DNA of 39,495 bases. Origin: Oryzibacter oryziterrae. Its GTDB lineage: Bacteria > Pseudomonadota > Alphaproteobacteria > Rhizobiales > Pleomorphomonadaceae. The number at the start of each line of letters is the position of its first letter. The stretch's first letter is position 1. Below are positions 17,093-25,861 of the stretch, in pieces. The notes under the pieces are model-generated. The model had not been told where the DNA came from. It did not search any database and was given only the letters and a program-made list of their open reading frames with translations. The DNA lies in contig NZ_JAKJIC010000030.1 in NCBI RefSeq assembly GCF_021864535.1, positions 1-39,495 of the forward strand, in the 5' to 3' direction. A program made the translations under genes and the position numbers.

Positions 17093-17492
17093 GAAAATGG
17101 CCGTCCGGCTGAGTTTGAAATGTTGAACAAGGCACGGACCGTGCTTCCGCATCCTTGCCCCGCCCCGACCGGCGCACATTGGGATGGCGTGCCGGACGAA
17201 TTCATCGCGGAAGCAGGCAATAGCACTCCCCAAGCCCCCATTTCCAGTAGGTTCATGGTCGTGTCACGTTGAAGTGGGGCAGAAATCACGCTCGCACCCT
17301 GCCCTGCGATCCGGGAACGCGACTTTCCGCCGCTGGTTTGATCCTGGGCGCGAGGTCGTCAGCTCCGTCTGCGAACGCCCGTGAAAAAGGCCGCCCGGTT
17401 GTCCGGAGCGGCCTGTGACAGGTCAGATCATTTTCAACGAGCCTTCTTGGCCCACACGCCGATGAACCATCGGTTCGGGCGCGCGCAGACGG
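17093..17492. other. Intergenic region upstream of ilvE
   Basis: Holds the ilvE promoter region and the terminator of the repeat-protein gene. The stretch 17150-17380 shows no gene and no clear repeat. Confidence 0.45.
17384..17414 (-). terminator. Terminator of the repeat-protein gene
   Basis: Minus-strand stem AGGCCGC / GCGGCCT with an inner CCGG-TTGT-CCGG fold, followed by TTTTTC. It lies about 80 nt beyond the stop codon. Confidence 0.8.
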
Positions 17493-20015
17493 TCAGCCAC
17501 CTTCGTCGTAGACAACTTCTCCGTCGCCACCACCGCTGTCGCCGCCACCGTCATCGTAGCTGCCGCTATCGCCACTATCACCGCTGGTGTCTTCGTAGCT
17601 GGCATCTCCGCCACTATCACCGCTGGTATCTTCGTAGCTGGTGTCTCCGCCACTATTGTCTTCGTAGCTGCCAGCGTCCGAGCTGCCATCGTCGACGGCT
17701 TCACCGCCGCCCTGGTCGGAGCTGCCGTCATCATAGCTGCCAGCGTCCGAGCTGCCATCGTCGACGGCTTCACCGCCGCCCTGGTCGGAACTGCCGTCGT
17801 CATAGCTGCCAGCGTCCGAGCTGCCATCGTCGACGGCATCGCCGCCGCCCTGATCGGAACTGCCGTCGTCATAGCTGCCGGCATCCGAGCTGCTGTCATC
17901 GCTGCCGGTGTCGCCGCTGTCGAGCGACGAGCTGTCGTCGGAACCGCCATCGTCCACGGCGCCGCCCTGATCTCCGGAATCGCCGGAGGAGTCATCGGCA
18001 CCAGTGTCGCCATTGTCCATGGAGGAACCGTCGTCGGTGCTGCCGTCATCGACCGCACCGCCCTGATCGGACGAGCCATCGTCGGGAGCCGCATCGCAGG
18101 TGGTGCCACCATCAGGCGTCGGCTGGCAATCCTGCGAGTCGCCGCTGGACGAGTCGTCTGCGCCGGTGTCGCCGTTGTCGGTGCCCTGATCGCCGTTGTC
18201 CAGGGACGAGCCGTCGTCAGGCGTGCTGCCATCGTCGACGCCACCCTGGTCGGAACCGTCATCGGTCGAGCCATCGGCACCGGTATCGCCGGAGTCATTG
18301 CCCTGATCGCCGTTGTCCAGGGACGAGCCATCGTCAGGCGTGCTGCCGTCGTCGACGCCACCCTGGTCGGAGCCACCGTCGGTCGAGCCATCGGCACCGG
18401 TATCGCCGGAGTCATTGCCCTGATCGCCGTTGTCCAGGGACGAGCCATCATCAGGCGTGCTGCCGTCATCGACGCCACCCTGGTCGGAGCCGTCATTGGT
18501 CGAGCCATCGGCACCGGTGTCGCCGTTGTCATTGCCCTGATCGCCGTTGTCCATCGACGAGCCATCGTCAGGCGTGCTGCCGTCGTCGACGCCACCCTGG
18601 TCCGAGCTACCGTCGGTCGAGCCATCGGCACCGGTGTCGCCGTTGTCGTTGCCCTGATCGCCATTGTCCATCGACGAGCCATCGTCAGGCGTGCTGCCGT
18701 CGTCGACGCCACCCTGGTCCGAGCCGTCATTGGTCGAGCCATCGGCACCGGTGTCGCCGTTGTCATTGCCCTGATCGCCGTTGTCGACACCGCCCTGGTC
18801 GGGGGTGTCGCCCGAGGCGCCGTCCGTGCCGGTATCCGCTCCGCCCTGATCAACGGCGTCCCCGCCATCGCCTGCGCCGGCGGCGTCTTCGCTGTCAGCG
18901 CCGTCATCGGAAACGACGGCCTGCTCCAGAGCGTCGTCGGACACTTCAGGCAGATCCGCCGGAACTTCATCCAGTGACGCATCATTGGAAACGGCCGCGT
19001 CGGGAATATCGCTGGACGAAGCCGCTACGTCCTCGATGCTGTCGATCGACGAGGAGACGTCCGATTCTCTGTAGAGCTGTTCGGTGGTGCTTTCGTAAGT
19101 CTCGCGAGAGGATTCGTATTCGCTCTCGAACGAGGCATATTCCTGCTGCGAGTAGCCGAAATCATAGGACTCGCTGACCGAGACGGTCTCCTCGTATGAG
19201 CTCCAGGAGTAGGACTCATAGTAGGAGTAGCTCTCGCTGTAGGAATAGGAGACTTCCGTCGACACATAGCGCCAGGACTCGGCGTAATAGCTGGCGTAGC
19301 TCGGCTCATAGGCGATGTAATAGTCGTAAGAGCCAGCGTAGTAGCCGTAGAAGTCGGCCAGCAGCATGGCCGCATACCAGGCGCCGTCGGGACGCTGGTT
19401 GGCGGCAAGCGCCAGGTCGAGCATGCGGTTCATCATGCGCAGGGCGCGCTGATCACCCGAGCGACCCTGGCGATGTCCGATCTGGCGAACCTGCTGGCGC
19501 AGTGCGTTGATGCGGCGCGTGTTGCGCTGGGTGTACGCCTTGCCCTTGGCCGGCGCATGGCCCTGGATCTGCTTGACGTAAAGACCCCACAGGCTGTGGA
19601 TCGACTTCATGCCGAGCGCGACCTTCTTGTCCCTGATGCCGGACAGGGCATAGGTGCGCTCAAGCTTGGAGATGGCGGCGGCCAGCTTGGGAACGTTGGC
19701 GGCAAAATCGCGCGAGTTGCGAGTCTTGGTCGCTTTCTGCACGGCGCGGATGGCCTTGCTGGATTCGGTGATGGCCTTCAGCATTGGACCGGACTTGGCC
19801 CGATCTGCCTTGGACAGGCCGGAATAGGCCTTGATGATATAGACCAGCGATTGATCCTGTTTGGTCAGGATCTGCGCGGCCGTCATCTTGGCGGTCTTGC
19901 TGCTGCTTGCGGCATAGGCCGCGTCAATGAAACTACCCTTTTCCGGCAAACCGACACTGAGCGCAACGCCCAAGGCGACTGTCGTCAATAACTTGCTACC
20001 CAATCCGCCTGCCAT
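17493..20015 (-). CDS. Secreted low-complexity repeat protein
   Basis: 840 residues, clear domain order. 1-36: Sec signal peptide (TTVALGVALSVGL, cleavage near AYAA). 37-220: alpha-helical, basic, Ala/Lys/Arg-rich domain (NTRRINALRQQVRQIGHRQG). 223-315: extremely Tyr/Ser/Glu-rich segment with 24 Tyr in 93 residues. 340-840: Asp/Gly/Ser/Gln-rich, strongly acidic, with five 39-residue repeats (about 417-611, motifs DQGGVDDGSTPDDGSS and NGDTGADGST) and 23-residue repeats (about 714-783, DAGSYDDGSSDQGGG). No membrane anchor, LPXTG or canonical RTX nonapeptide is seen. AGGAGA precedes the ATG. Likely exported; could be an adhesive, matrix or cation-binding envelope protein, but function is unknown. 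A basic head and acidic tail could bind each other or other envelope polymers. Confidence 0.85.
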   Translation of the reverse strand: MAGGLGSKLLTTVALGVALSVGLPEKGSFIDAAYAASSSKTAKMTAAQILTKQDQSLVYIIKAYSGLSKADRAKSGPMLKAITESSKAIRAVQKATKTRNSRDFAANVPKLAAAISKLERTYALSGIRDKKVALGMKSIHSLWGLYVKQIQGHAPAKGKAYTQRNTRRINALRQQVRQIGHRQGRSGDQRALRMMNRMLDLALAANQRPDGAWYAAMLLADFYGYYAGSYDYYIAYEPSYASYYAESWRYVSTEVSYSYSESYSYYESYSWSSYEETVSVSESYDFGYSQQEYASFESEYESSRETYESTTEQLYRESDVSSSIDSIEDVAASSSDIPDAAVSNDASLDEVPADLPEVSDDALEQAVVSDDGADSEDAAGAGDGGDAVDQGGADTGTDGASGDTPDQGGVDNGDQGNDNGDTGADGSTNDGSDQGGVDDGSTPDDGSSMDNGDQGNDNGDTGADGSTDGSSDQGGVDDGSTPDDGSSMDNGDQGNDNGDTGADGSTNDGSDQGGVDDGSTPDDGSSLDNGDQGNDSGDTGADGSTDGGSDQGGVDDGSTPDDGSSLDNGDQGNDSGDTGADGSTDDGSDQGGVDDGSTPDDGSSLDNGDQGTDNGDTGADDSSSGDSQDCQPTPDGGTTCDAAPDDGSSDQGGAVDDGSTDDGSSMDNGDTGADDSSGDSGDQGGAVDDGGSDDSSSLDSGDTGSDDSSSDAGSYDDGSSDQGGGDAVDDGSSDAGSYDDGSSDQGGGEAVDDGSSDAGSYDDGSSDQGGGEAVDDGSSDAGSYEDNSGGDTSYEDTSGDSGGDASYEDTSGDSGDSGSYDDGGGDSGGGDGEVVYDEGG
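17668..17874. repeat. Three 69-bp tandem repeats inside the repeat-protein gene
   Basis: The block beginning CTGCCAGCGTCCGAGC recurs at 17668, 17737 and 17806, with a diverged start at 17875, giving an exact 69-nt period (23 codons). Shorter ~48-nt repeats precede it near 17570-17660. Confidence 0.85.
18184..18768. repeat. Five 117-bp tandem repeats inside the repeat-protein gene
   Basis: The marker CCCTGATCGCC recurs at 18184, 18301, 18418, 18535, 18652 and 18769, exactly 117 nt apart (39 codons). Units differ at only a few positions and fall into two sub-types (CAGGGACGAG and CATCGACGAG), indicating recent expansion by recombination or slippage. Confidence 0.93.
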
Positions 20016-20352
20016 TCCAATCTCCTGGGTTGAGGCGTCATTCTCAAAGCCAAAGCTGCGAGCAACTATCTGTTCTTCGAGCTATTTTGTCGCAAACAAC
20101 GCCAGCAGATCAGGGCATATCGCGCAAAAAGTCAAGTGATACAAGGTATTTACACCCTGGATACCCAAATGGTCGCAGGCTCGCTGCGTCTCAGGTTTAC
20201 GGTCTGAAAATCATGCCACCAACTTTCTCGCATTGGCTGCGTTGAGTTCTTCCCCAGATTGTCTTCTTGGTCCAGGATTGGGTAGCCCAAGCGTCAGGAC
20301 GTGTCGTCAGCCGTTCGCGCCGGTTGAGGGGCCGAAAGCAGGAACCGGAGCC
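20016..20352. other. Divergent intergenic region
   Basis: Separates the divergently transcribed repeat-protein and SGNH-like genes and must hold both promoters. It is more AT-rich than its neighbours between 20040 and 20230. No gene or repeat seen. Confidence 0.45.
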
Positions 20353-21138
20353 ATGATCACTCCAAGAGCCAGTGTCTTGTTTATGGTATTGGCGACGGCG
20401 TGTTCCCTGTCTCCACCCATCCAGACCGGCGCTGCGCACGCCTGGCAAACGACACTCGACATGATGGACGACCGGCCGGTCGAGACGGTTCTGATCATCG
20501 GCAACAGCCGTGTCTTCTGCAACGACATGCCGGACATGATCCGCCCGATCGCCGATTCCGCCGAAGCGCCGGTTCGCTACGTCGTCACCTCGCATGCCGT
20601 CGGTGCCGCAACCTTCGAAACCCATTGGCGGAGCCCCGAGGTGCATGCACTTTTGGCGCAGCACTGGGACCATGTGATCCTTCAGGCGGAAAGCGCAGCC
20701 CAATGGTATGAGCAAGACAACAGGAAGTTCCATGAGTTCGGACGCCTGCTGGTGAACGAGGACCGCCTGAAGGGGGGCTCGCCCATCGCCATCAATGTTG
20801 GCTGGGTCTATGGCGAAGAGAACTTCAACGGTGACGCCCAGGAGCGTCGCTACTATCTGTCCAAGATCCAGAGCGAGCACCGGCTGTTCGGGGAGGAGAA
20901 TCATGTTCCCCTGATCAACACCGGTCACGCCTGGGAAATGGTGCATCAGGCCGATCCGCGTCTGGCGCTGACCACAGACGGCAATCACCCTACCGCCAAT
21001 GGAAGCTATCTCTCGGCGCTGATGATCTATCGCTACATCGCGCAGGCAAAAGCCGCGCCCGTGCGCTTTGCGCCCGATGGCGTGTCTCAGGGGGATGCCG
21101 ACGAAATCAGGATGGCGGTGGATCGATTTGGTGGATGA
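20353..21138 (+). CDS. SGNH/GDSL-hydrolase-like exported protein
   Basis: 261 residues. The N-terminus (ASVLFMVLATACSLSPP) is a signal peptide, with Cys in a lipobox-like ATAC, so it may be a lipoprotein. LIIGNSRVFCNDM places Ser52 in the position of the GDS nucleophile, and TTDGNHPTANGSYL supplies the Asp-x-x-His pair (Asp209, His212) of SGNH enzymes. The region HWDHVILQAESA matches the central strand of the fold. It probably cleaves an ester in the envelope, but the substrate is unknown and the GNS variant means catalysis is not certain. GGAG lies just before the ATG; longer starts lack a signal peptide. Confidence 0.7.
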   Translation: MITPRASVLFMVLATACSLSPPIQTGAAHAWQTTLDMMDDRPVETVLIIGNSRVFCNDMPDMIRPIADSAEAPVRYVVTSHAVGAATFETHWRSPEVHALLAQHWDHVILQAESAAQWYEQDNRKFHEFGRLLVNEDRLKGGSPIAINVGWVYGEENFNGDAQERRYYLSKIQSEHRLFGEENHVPLINTGHAWEMVHQADPRLALTTDGNHPTANGSYLSALMIYRYIAQAKAAPVRFAPDGVSQGDADEIRMAVDRFGG

Positions 21139-21214
21139 GGCGTCAAATCGCGCTAACAAAGCACTTGAAGGCTTTCGCCTTGGCGCTTCAAATCACTTCA
21201 TTTTCAGGAAGAAG

Positions 21215-21291
21215 TGGCGGGAGTGACGGGGCTCGAACCCGCGACCTCCGGCGTGACAGGCCGGCACTCTAACCAACTGAGCTACACCCCC
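21215..21291 (-). tRNA. tRNA-Asp (GTC)
   Basis: 77-nt cloverleaf with acceptor GGGGGTG / CACTCCC (one G-T pair), D arm GCTC..GAGT, anticodon stem CCGGC / GCCGG with loop CTGTCAC (anticodon GTC at 21255-21257), T arm GCGGG-TTCGAGC-CCCGT, discriminator G73 and an encoded CCA. Confidence 0.97.
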
Positions 21292-21566
21292 GCTGGGTCG
21301 TATCGGAACCGGTTTCTGTCGTTCGGCAGCGCCGCGTTCCGTGTTGGTGAGCGGTGATTTAGGGAATGGACCGGGGGAAGTCAAGCGCCCTTTTTCATTT
21401 TTTCGGACGGATTTTTCCGAAGTCGCGAAAATGCTGGGTTTTGCTGGCAAAAAAACTTCTGTCGCGCCCCGAAGGCAGTGCGCCAGCCGCCGCCCTGCAT
21501 GGCCAATTTCGACGATCATCCTGATTCTGCGATCGAATCTGGTGCGACCATCCCGGCGACCCTGAA
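21292..21566. other. Upstream region of tRNA-Asp
   Basis: Holds the tRNA promoter; an AT-richer patch (CTTTTTCATTTTTTCGG) lies around 21388-21410. No protein gene or repeat seen. Confidence 0.4.
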
Positions 21567-21601
21567 TCAAAACCCGGCCTCCCCCTTTTGGAGAAGCCGG
21601 G
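21567..21601 (-). terminator. Terminator of the Tat-exported protein gene
   Basis: On the minus strand CCCGGCTTCTCC pairs with GGGGAGGCCGGG (12-bp stem with two G-T pairs) and is followed by TTTTGATT. Confidence 0.85.
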
Positions 21602-21634
21602 CTCTTTGAGCTGAAGTTGGGCCAGATGGCGTGC

Positions 21635-22909
21635 TTACTCGAGCGTCAGCGGCAAGGCGAAGGCGTCCATGGCGCCATCGGTAGAGCCCCTGCGCGTGAG
21701 GCGACCGGCGACAAGGAAGCCGCTGCGTGCCGTGCCACGCACATCGTCGATGAGGCCTGTGGACGGCAGCTGTGCGATCGTCACCGGCTTGCAATAATAG
21801 GAGCCGTCGGGGTTCCAGATGGCGGCCCGCAGGCTGTAGACCATCTTCACGCCATCGTCGTTGACGTCGAAGGTGCTACCCCAGACGACCAGAATGCGTC
21901 CGAGGTCGAGCGGACAGGCGCGGAAGGTGTAGCCCATGGTGGACGGCGCCTCCGGCACGGACAATCTGGTCCACCTGCCATCCTTCTGTTCTATGGCGCC
22001 GACCATCTGGAAATGCAGGTGAGCCACGCCGCCGATCTTCTCGAGCCGGCTGGCCGAGCCGATGCAGAACTTGCGGCCGAGTGTCGTCGTTCCAAAGACA
22101 GCGTCGGCGCCGAGCTGTCCCACCGCACCGCTCAAGACCCCACCTCTTGTCAGTCGTCCTGACTTGTCGAGTTGCGCGAGCTGGATATCGCCCCAGACCC
22201 CGATCTTCTCGTGCGATGCTACGCCGAGCATGACGTCTCCATTGGGGAGAGGATAGGCGCCGATCTCGGAGAACACGCCATTGGTGCCGAACTCGAAGAG
22301 ATTCAGCCCGTCGATCAAGGTTTTGCCTTGCTGGGCGGCGATGCGATTGACGGTGAACGGCGCGGCTGCAGCCCGGCTGGCCGGGCCGAAGTCATTGAGG
22401 CACAAGGAATAGAGGAAGCGATCGCCGCCGATCGGATAGGCGAGGTTCAGGACATAGTTCTTGGGCGAGGTGAACAGCCTGATGGGATAGCCAGACGCGA
22501 CGACACCCTTGGTCGAGGTCAGAGTGTAGCTGAACTCGCAGCCGCCCGACTTCGGTGTCGACTGGGTGATGAAGCCCCGTCGGCCATCGGCAAACGCAAA
22601 ATAGGCGGTGATCCTGCCGTTCAGTGTCGCCATGAAGTCATACATCGGCAGTGTACTTGAGCCGACGTTATGCAAGGCAAGGCGACTGCGGCTGCCGTCT
22701 GAAAGCAGCTCGACGCGGGCAATGCGAGGAAAGCTCGAAGACGCCGACACGATCTGCACCGGGCCACTGCCACTCGGCAGGTTGGTCTTGAGGATGCGCG
22801 GACTGCCGACCGGCTTGAGCGTCTTGCTTGTAGCCGCCTCAGCCAGCGACGACGGAAGCAGAATGGCGGAGCTCAAACCTCCGAGAAGCAGCTGCCTGCG
22901 GTCAATCAT
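21635..22909 (-). CDS. Predicted Tat-exported protein, unknown function
   Basis: 424 residues from the ATG with GAGGG upstream. The N-terminus MIDRRQLLLGGLSSAILLP is a twin-arginine signal (RRxLLLG plus hydrophobic stretch, cleavage near AEAA). The rest is beta-rich with repeated short blocks such as YPIGGDRFLYSL, AYPLPNGDVMLGVAS, GRILVVWGSTFDV and RGTARSGFLVAGRLT, spaced as in a beta-propeller. Tat export suggests folding in the cytosol, perhaps with a cofactor. No catalytic motif is recognisable. The frame extends far upstream but that part lacks protein-like composition. Confidence 0.78.
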   Translation of the reverse strand: MIDRRQLLLGGLSSAILLPSSLAEAATSKTLKPVGSPRILKTNLPSGSGPVQIVSASSSFPRIARVELLSDGSRSRLALHNVGSSTLPMYDFMATLNGRITAYFAFADGRRGFITQSTPKSGGCEFSYTLTSTKGVVASGYPIRLFTSPKNYVLNLAYPIGGDRFLYSLCLNDFGPASRAAAAPFTVNRIAAQQGKTLIDGLNLFEFGTNGVFSEIGAYPLPNGDVMLGVASHEKIGVWGDIQLAQLDKSGRLTRGGVLSGAVGQLGADAVFGTTTLGRKFCIGSASRLEKIGGVAHLHFQMVGAIEQKDGRWTRLSVPEAPSTMGYTFRACPLDLGRILVVWGSTFDVNDDGVKMVYSLRAAIWNPDGSYYCKPVTIAQLPSTGLIDDVRGTARSGFLVAGRLTRRGSTDGAMDAFALPLTLE

Positions 22910-23369
22910 GTCATCCCCTCTCAAGTGCAAGCAGCACATTCCATCCAGAGACGCAGAAAGGCAACCTTGCACCACGCTAAATGACGTTTGTTCAGTTATT
23001 AGTTTGCCAGAATCGGCTCTCGTTTCATGGCGGCGCAATCGGTATGCTGCCTGGCGTCGATCCGGCCGCGCAATCAGGGATATTGCACCAGGGATTGTCG
23101 CTTTCGTGCCGTTGTCAGGCTGCTGGCGGGCGCAAGCTGGATCGGCCATTGCTTTTGCGGGGAACATCCTGTATGAGCCCGGGGTCGTTCATGACGAATG
23201 ATGCCCGGCTGGGGGCTGAACGGAAGGCAGGCCACGTGTCTGCATGGATTTTTGATCGAATCCGTCTTCCCGTGTCTCCGCTCTCGATCTCGTATCTGTC
23301 GAGCCTTTCCAGTGGGTTCGCAGAGGCTAGGCGCCGGGTGATATGGAACTTTAGAAAGGCTGATCCAGC
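22910..23369. other. Promoter region of the rpsF operon
   Basis: Divergent gap between the Tat-protein gene and rpsF. It must contain both promoters and the rpsF leader. AT-rich sequence (TTTGTTCAGTTATTAGTTTG) around 22986-23006 is a candidate promoter zone. No ORF with gene-like features. Confidence 0.45.
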
Positions 23370-23819
23370 ATGGCGCTCTACGAGCACGTGTTCCTGGCTC
23401 GCCAGGACGTCTCCGGCCCGCAGGTCGAAGCTCTGGCTGACCAGTACAAGGCTGTCATTGAAAGCAATGGCGGCTCCGTCAAGAAGGTCGAGAACTGGGG
23501 TCTCCGCGCCCTGGCCTACCGCATGAAGAAGAACCGCAAGGCTCACTACGTGCTGTTCAACATCGATGCCCCGCACGCTGCCGTGGCCGAGATGGAACGC
23601 CAGATGAGCATCAGCGAAGACATTCTTCGTTTCATGACCATCCGCGTTGAAGAGCTCGAAGAAGGCCAGTCGGCCATGCTCCAGAAGCGTGACCGCGACG
23701 ACCGCGAAGGCGCTCCCGCCGGCCGTGATGGCCGTCCCGACCGCGGCCCGCGTGGCGATCGTGGCCCGCGCCGCGACCGTGGCCCGCGTCGTGATGCCGA
23801 CATCGGCGATATGGAGTAA
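23370..23819 (+). CDS. rpsF: Small ribosomal subunit protein bS6
   Basis: 149-residue 30S protein that pairs with S18 on the platform. [15 protein letters not shown] and the [18 protein letters not shown] block are diagnostic. The C-terminus is extended by ~45 residues rich in Arg, Asp, Gly and Pro (repeats of RGPRRD), longer than in E. coli (about 131-135) and typical of alphaproteobacterial S6. First gene of the rpsF-rpsR-DUF2232-rplI operon; its stop is 6 nt before rpsR. Confidence 0.98.
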   Translation: MALYEHVFLARQDVSGPQVEALADQYKAVIESNGGSVKKVENWGLRALAYRMKKNRKAHYVLFNIDAPHAAVAEMERQMSISEDILRFMTIRVEELEEGQSAMLQKRDRDDREGAPAGRDGRPDRGPRGDRGPRRDRGPRRDADIGDME

Positions 23820-23825
23820 TAGAGA

Positions 23826-24074
23826 ATGGAAATCACCTCTCTCCCCGCCGCCCGTCGTCCCTTCTTCCGTCGTCGGAAGACCTGCCCGTTCTCCGGCGCC
23901 AACGCCCCGAAGATCGACTACAAGGACGTCCGTCTGCTGCAGCGCTACATCTCCGAGCGCGGCAAGATCGTTCCGAGCCGCATCACCGCGGTGTCTGCCA
24001 AGAAGCAGCGCGAACTGGCCCAGGCCATCAAGCGCGCCCGCATTCTCGGCCTGCTGCCCTTCGTCATCAAGTGA
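23826..24074 (+). CDS. rpsR: Small ribosomal subunit protein bS18
   Basis: 82 residues, the normal length. Basic N-terminus [15 protein letters not shown], then [18 protein letters not shown] and the conserved C-terminal [20 protein letters not shown]. Its ribosome site overlaps the rpsF stop region (GGAG), so the two are translationally linked. It binds beside S6 at the 30S platform. Confidence 0.98.
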   Translation: MEITSLPAARRPFFRRRKTCPFSGANAPKIDYKDVRLLQRYISERGKIVPSRITAVSAKKQRELAQAIKRARILGLLPFVIK

Positions 24075-24115
24075 TGACGCCGGCCGGTTCCTGACCGGTC
24101 TGTTGTGAAATCCAG

Positions 24116-24147
24116 CGTCGCGCCTTTGGTGCGGCGCCTTTGTCTTT
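24116..24147 (+). terminator. Possible attenuator after rpsR
   Basis: A short stem (CGTCGC / GCGGCG, one G-T pair, 9-nt loop) is followed by CCTTTGTCTTT. It could partly separate the ribosomal genes from the DUF2232 gene. Weak. Confidence 0.35.
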
Positions 24148-24217
24148 AAGCAAGTTGGGGTATGGCCGACGGCTCGATGCCCCTAACCGCAGATGTTGCG
24201 GGACAGCGGAAACCGAA

Positions 24218-25189
24218 ATGAACCCTAGCGCGCTCCTTGTCGGCCTTGCAGGCGGTATTGCCTCGGCCCTCCTGATCGCCGCCCCCGTCGCGGGCGGATC
24301 GATGGGCGATCTGCTTGTGTTCGTTGCCCCTCTCCCGCTCGCCATTGCCTCGCTCGGCTGGGGCACCCGCGCCGGCATTCTCTCGGCTTTCGTGAGCTGG
24401 GTCGGCCTGATCATCACCTTCAACTCGCTGGTGCCCGGCGTCGACGCCATGATGCAGGCGACGTCGACGGCTCTGATCATTGCCGTTCCCATGGTTCTGG
24501 TGGCCCATTACGCCGGCCTTGCCCGGCAGAATGAGGCCGCGGCCGGCGGTCTGGAATGGTACCCGTATTCGCGCCTCTTCCAGCTGATGACGTTTCTGTC
24601 CGCCGTGATGGTGGTGCTGTCGCTGGTTGTCGGCGGCTATGACCCCGCAAAGCTGGCGGTCGATTTGGCAGCGGGCCTCAAGGAAGCGTTCGTCAATTCC
24701 GGTGGTCAGGTGCCGGATGATGAGACCATCAATGCGATTTCGAACTTCTTCGCGTCGATGGTGCCGCTGATCTCGGCCAACGGCCGCTTGATGGTTCTGG
24801 TTGGCAACCTCTGGATCGCCTTGCTGGTGGTGCGTCATTCGGGGCGTCCGGTGCGTCCGCGCGACGACCTGGCGGCCAACTGGATCCTGCCGTCCTATAT
24901 GAGCCTCGTCTTCGTGGTCGCGCTTGTGCTTGCGGCTGTTGACGGCCCCGTCGGCATGGTTGCCGCGGCTTTTGCGGGCGCCGCCGGCATGGCCTTCTCG
25001 ATGATCGGCCTCGGTGACCTGCATCTGTTCGTGCGCCGCAAGGCAAGCCGCAAGCCGCTGCTCGTGGTCACCTATGTCCTGATCTTCCTCACTTTCGGAC
25101 TTCCCTTCCTGCCGCTGATGCTGGTCGGCCTTGGGGATGCTCCGCTCAACTTCAAACGCAAATTGCTGGCTCCTGCGGGAGCGGCATGA
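24218..25189 (+). CDS. DUF2232 family membrane protein
   Basis: 323 residues with about eight hydrophobic segments (LLVGLAGGIASALLIAAPVA, LVFVAPLPLAIASLGWGT, SLVFVVALVLAAVDGPVG and others), fitting the YybS-like DUF2232 inner-membrane family. This family sits between rpsR and rplI in many alphaproteobacteria. Molecular function is unknown; it has been compared to small-molecule transport modules. The ATG before NPSALL gives a normal start; its ribosome site is weak (GCGGA). Confidence 0.85.
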   Translation: MNPSALLVGLAGGIASALLIAAPVAGGSMGDLLVFVAPLPLAIASLGWGTRAGILSAFVSWVGLIITFNSLVPGVDAMMQATSTALIIAVPMVLVAHYAGLARQNEAAAGGLEWYPYSRLFQLMTFLSAVMVVLSLVVGGYDPAKLAVDLAAGLKEAFVNSGGQVPDDETINAISNFFASMVPLISANGRLMVLVGNLWIALLVVRHSGRPVRPRDDLAANWILPSYMSLVFVVALVLAAVDGPVGMVAAAFAGAAGMAFSMIGLGDLHLFVRRKASRKPLLVVTYVLIFLTFGLPFLPLMLVGLGDAPLNFKRKLLAPAGAA

Positions 25190-25238
25190 CACTACGGTCG
25201 GCAGTGTGCCGGCCATCGGACCAAACAGGAGAAACCAA

Positions 25239-25802
25239 ATGTACGTCATCCTTCTTGAGCGCGTCGGCAAGCTCGGCCACCTCGGTGAAACCGTCCGCGT
25301 CCGCGACGGCTATGCCCGCAACTTCCTGCTGCCGCAGGGCAAGGCGCTCCGCGCCACCAAGGAAAACCAGGCCAAGTTCGACCGTGATCGCGCCAACATC
25401 GAAGCCCGTAATGCCGAGCACAAGGCTGGCGCCGAGCAGATCAAGATCGGTCTCGACCAGCGCTCCTTCGTGGTCGTCCGTCAGGCTGCCGAGACCGGCC
25501 AGCTCTACGGCTCCGTGGCTGCTCGCGACATCGTCGACATCCTGGCCGGTGCCGGCCACACGATCACCCGCGCCCAGGTCGACATCAAGGCTCCGATCAA
25601 GAACCTCGGCATCCACACCATCGATATCATCCTGCACGCCGACGTGCATGCTTCGATCACCCTGAACATCGCCCGTTCGGAAGACGAAGCCCAGCGTCAG
25701 GCCAAGGGTGAAGACGTCACCGCCAACGCCCGCGAAGAGACCTTCGTGCGCGAAGTCGGCTCGGTGCTCGACGAAGAAGGCATGGACCGCGAAGAGCTCT
25801 GA
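25239..25802 (+). CDS. rplI: Large ribosomal subunit protein bL9
   Basis: 187-residue 50S protein at the base of the L1 stalk. The start MYVILLERVGKLGHLGETV and VRDGYARNFLLPQGKA are diagnostic. The C-terminal domain carries an acidic tail (about 35 residues, EDEAQRQAKGEDV to EEGMDREEL) that makes it longer than E. coli L9 (149). CAGGAG precedes the ATG. Last gene of the S6-S18 operon; a strong terminator follows. Confidence 0.98.
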   Translation: MYVILLERVGKLGHLGETVRVRDGYARNFLLPQGKALRATKENQAKFDRDRANIEARNAEHKAGAEQIKIGLDQRSFVVVRQAAETGQLYGSVAARDIVDILAGAGHTITRAQVDIKAPIKNLGIHTIDIILHADVHASITLNIARSEDEAQRQAKGEDVTANAREETFVREVGSVLDEEGMDREEL

Positions 25803-25830
25803 TCTTCCGCGTTTTCAAGACCTTGAAGGA

Positions 25831-25861
25831 AAGGGTGCCGCAGGTTCGGCACCCTTTTTTT
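25831..25861 (+). terminator. Terminator of the rpsF-rplI operon
   Basis: Perfect 8-bp stem GGGTGCCG / CGGCACCC, 6-nt loop, followed by seven T residues. Confidence 0.95.

Noticed and set aside
18184-18768. CRISPR-like regular repeats
   Set aside because: The whole 117-bp unit is repeated with no variable spacers, in phase with codons, inside a gene; no cas genes.
17381-19177. Long open frames on both strands over the tandem repeats (598 codons plus strand; 520 codons in a second minus frame at 17423-18985)
   Set aside because: A repeat whose period is a multiple of three without stops keeps all frames open. They lack the signal peptide and helical domain that only the chosen minus frame has; their products are His/Arg/Cys or Thr/Ala/Met-rich.
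21215-21291. Integration site at tRNA-Asp
   Set aside because: No integrase and no second copy of the tRNA 3' end was seen nearby.
22981-23526. 181-codon frame overlapping the rpsF start
   Set aside because: It overlaps a certain ribosomal protein gene in another frame and has no recognisable motif.
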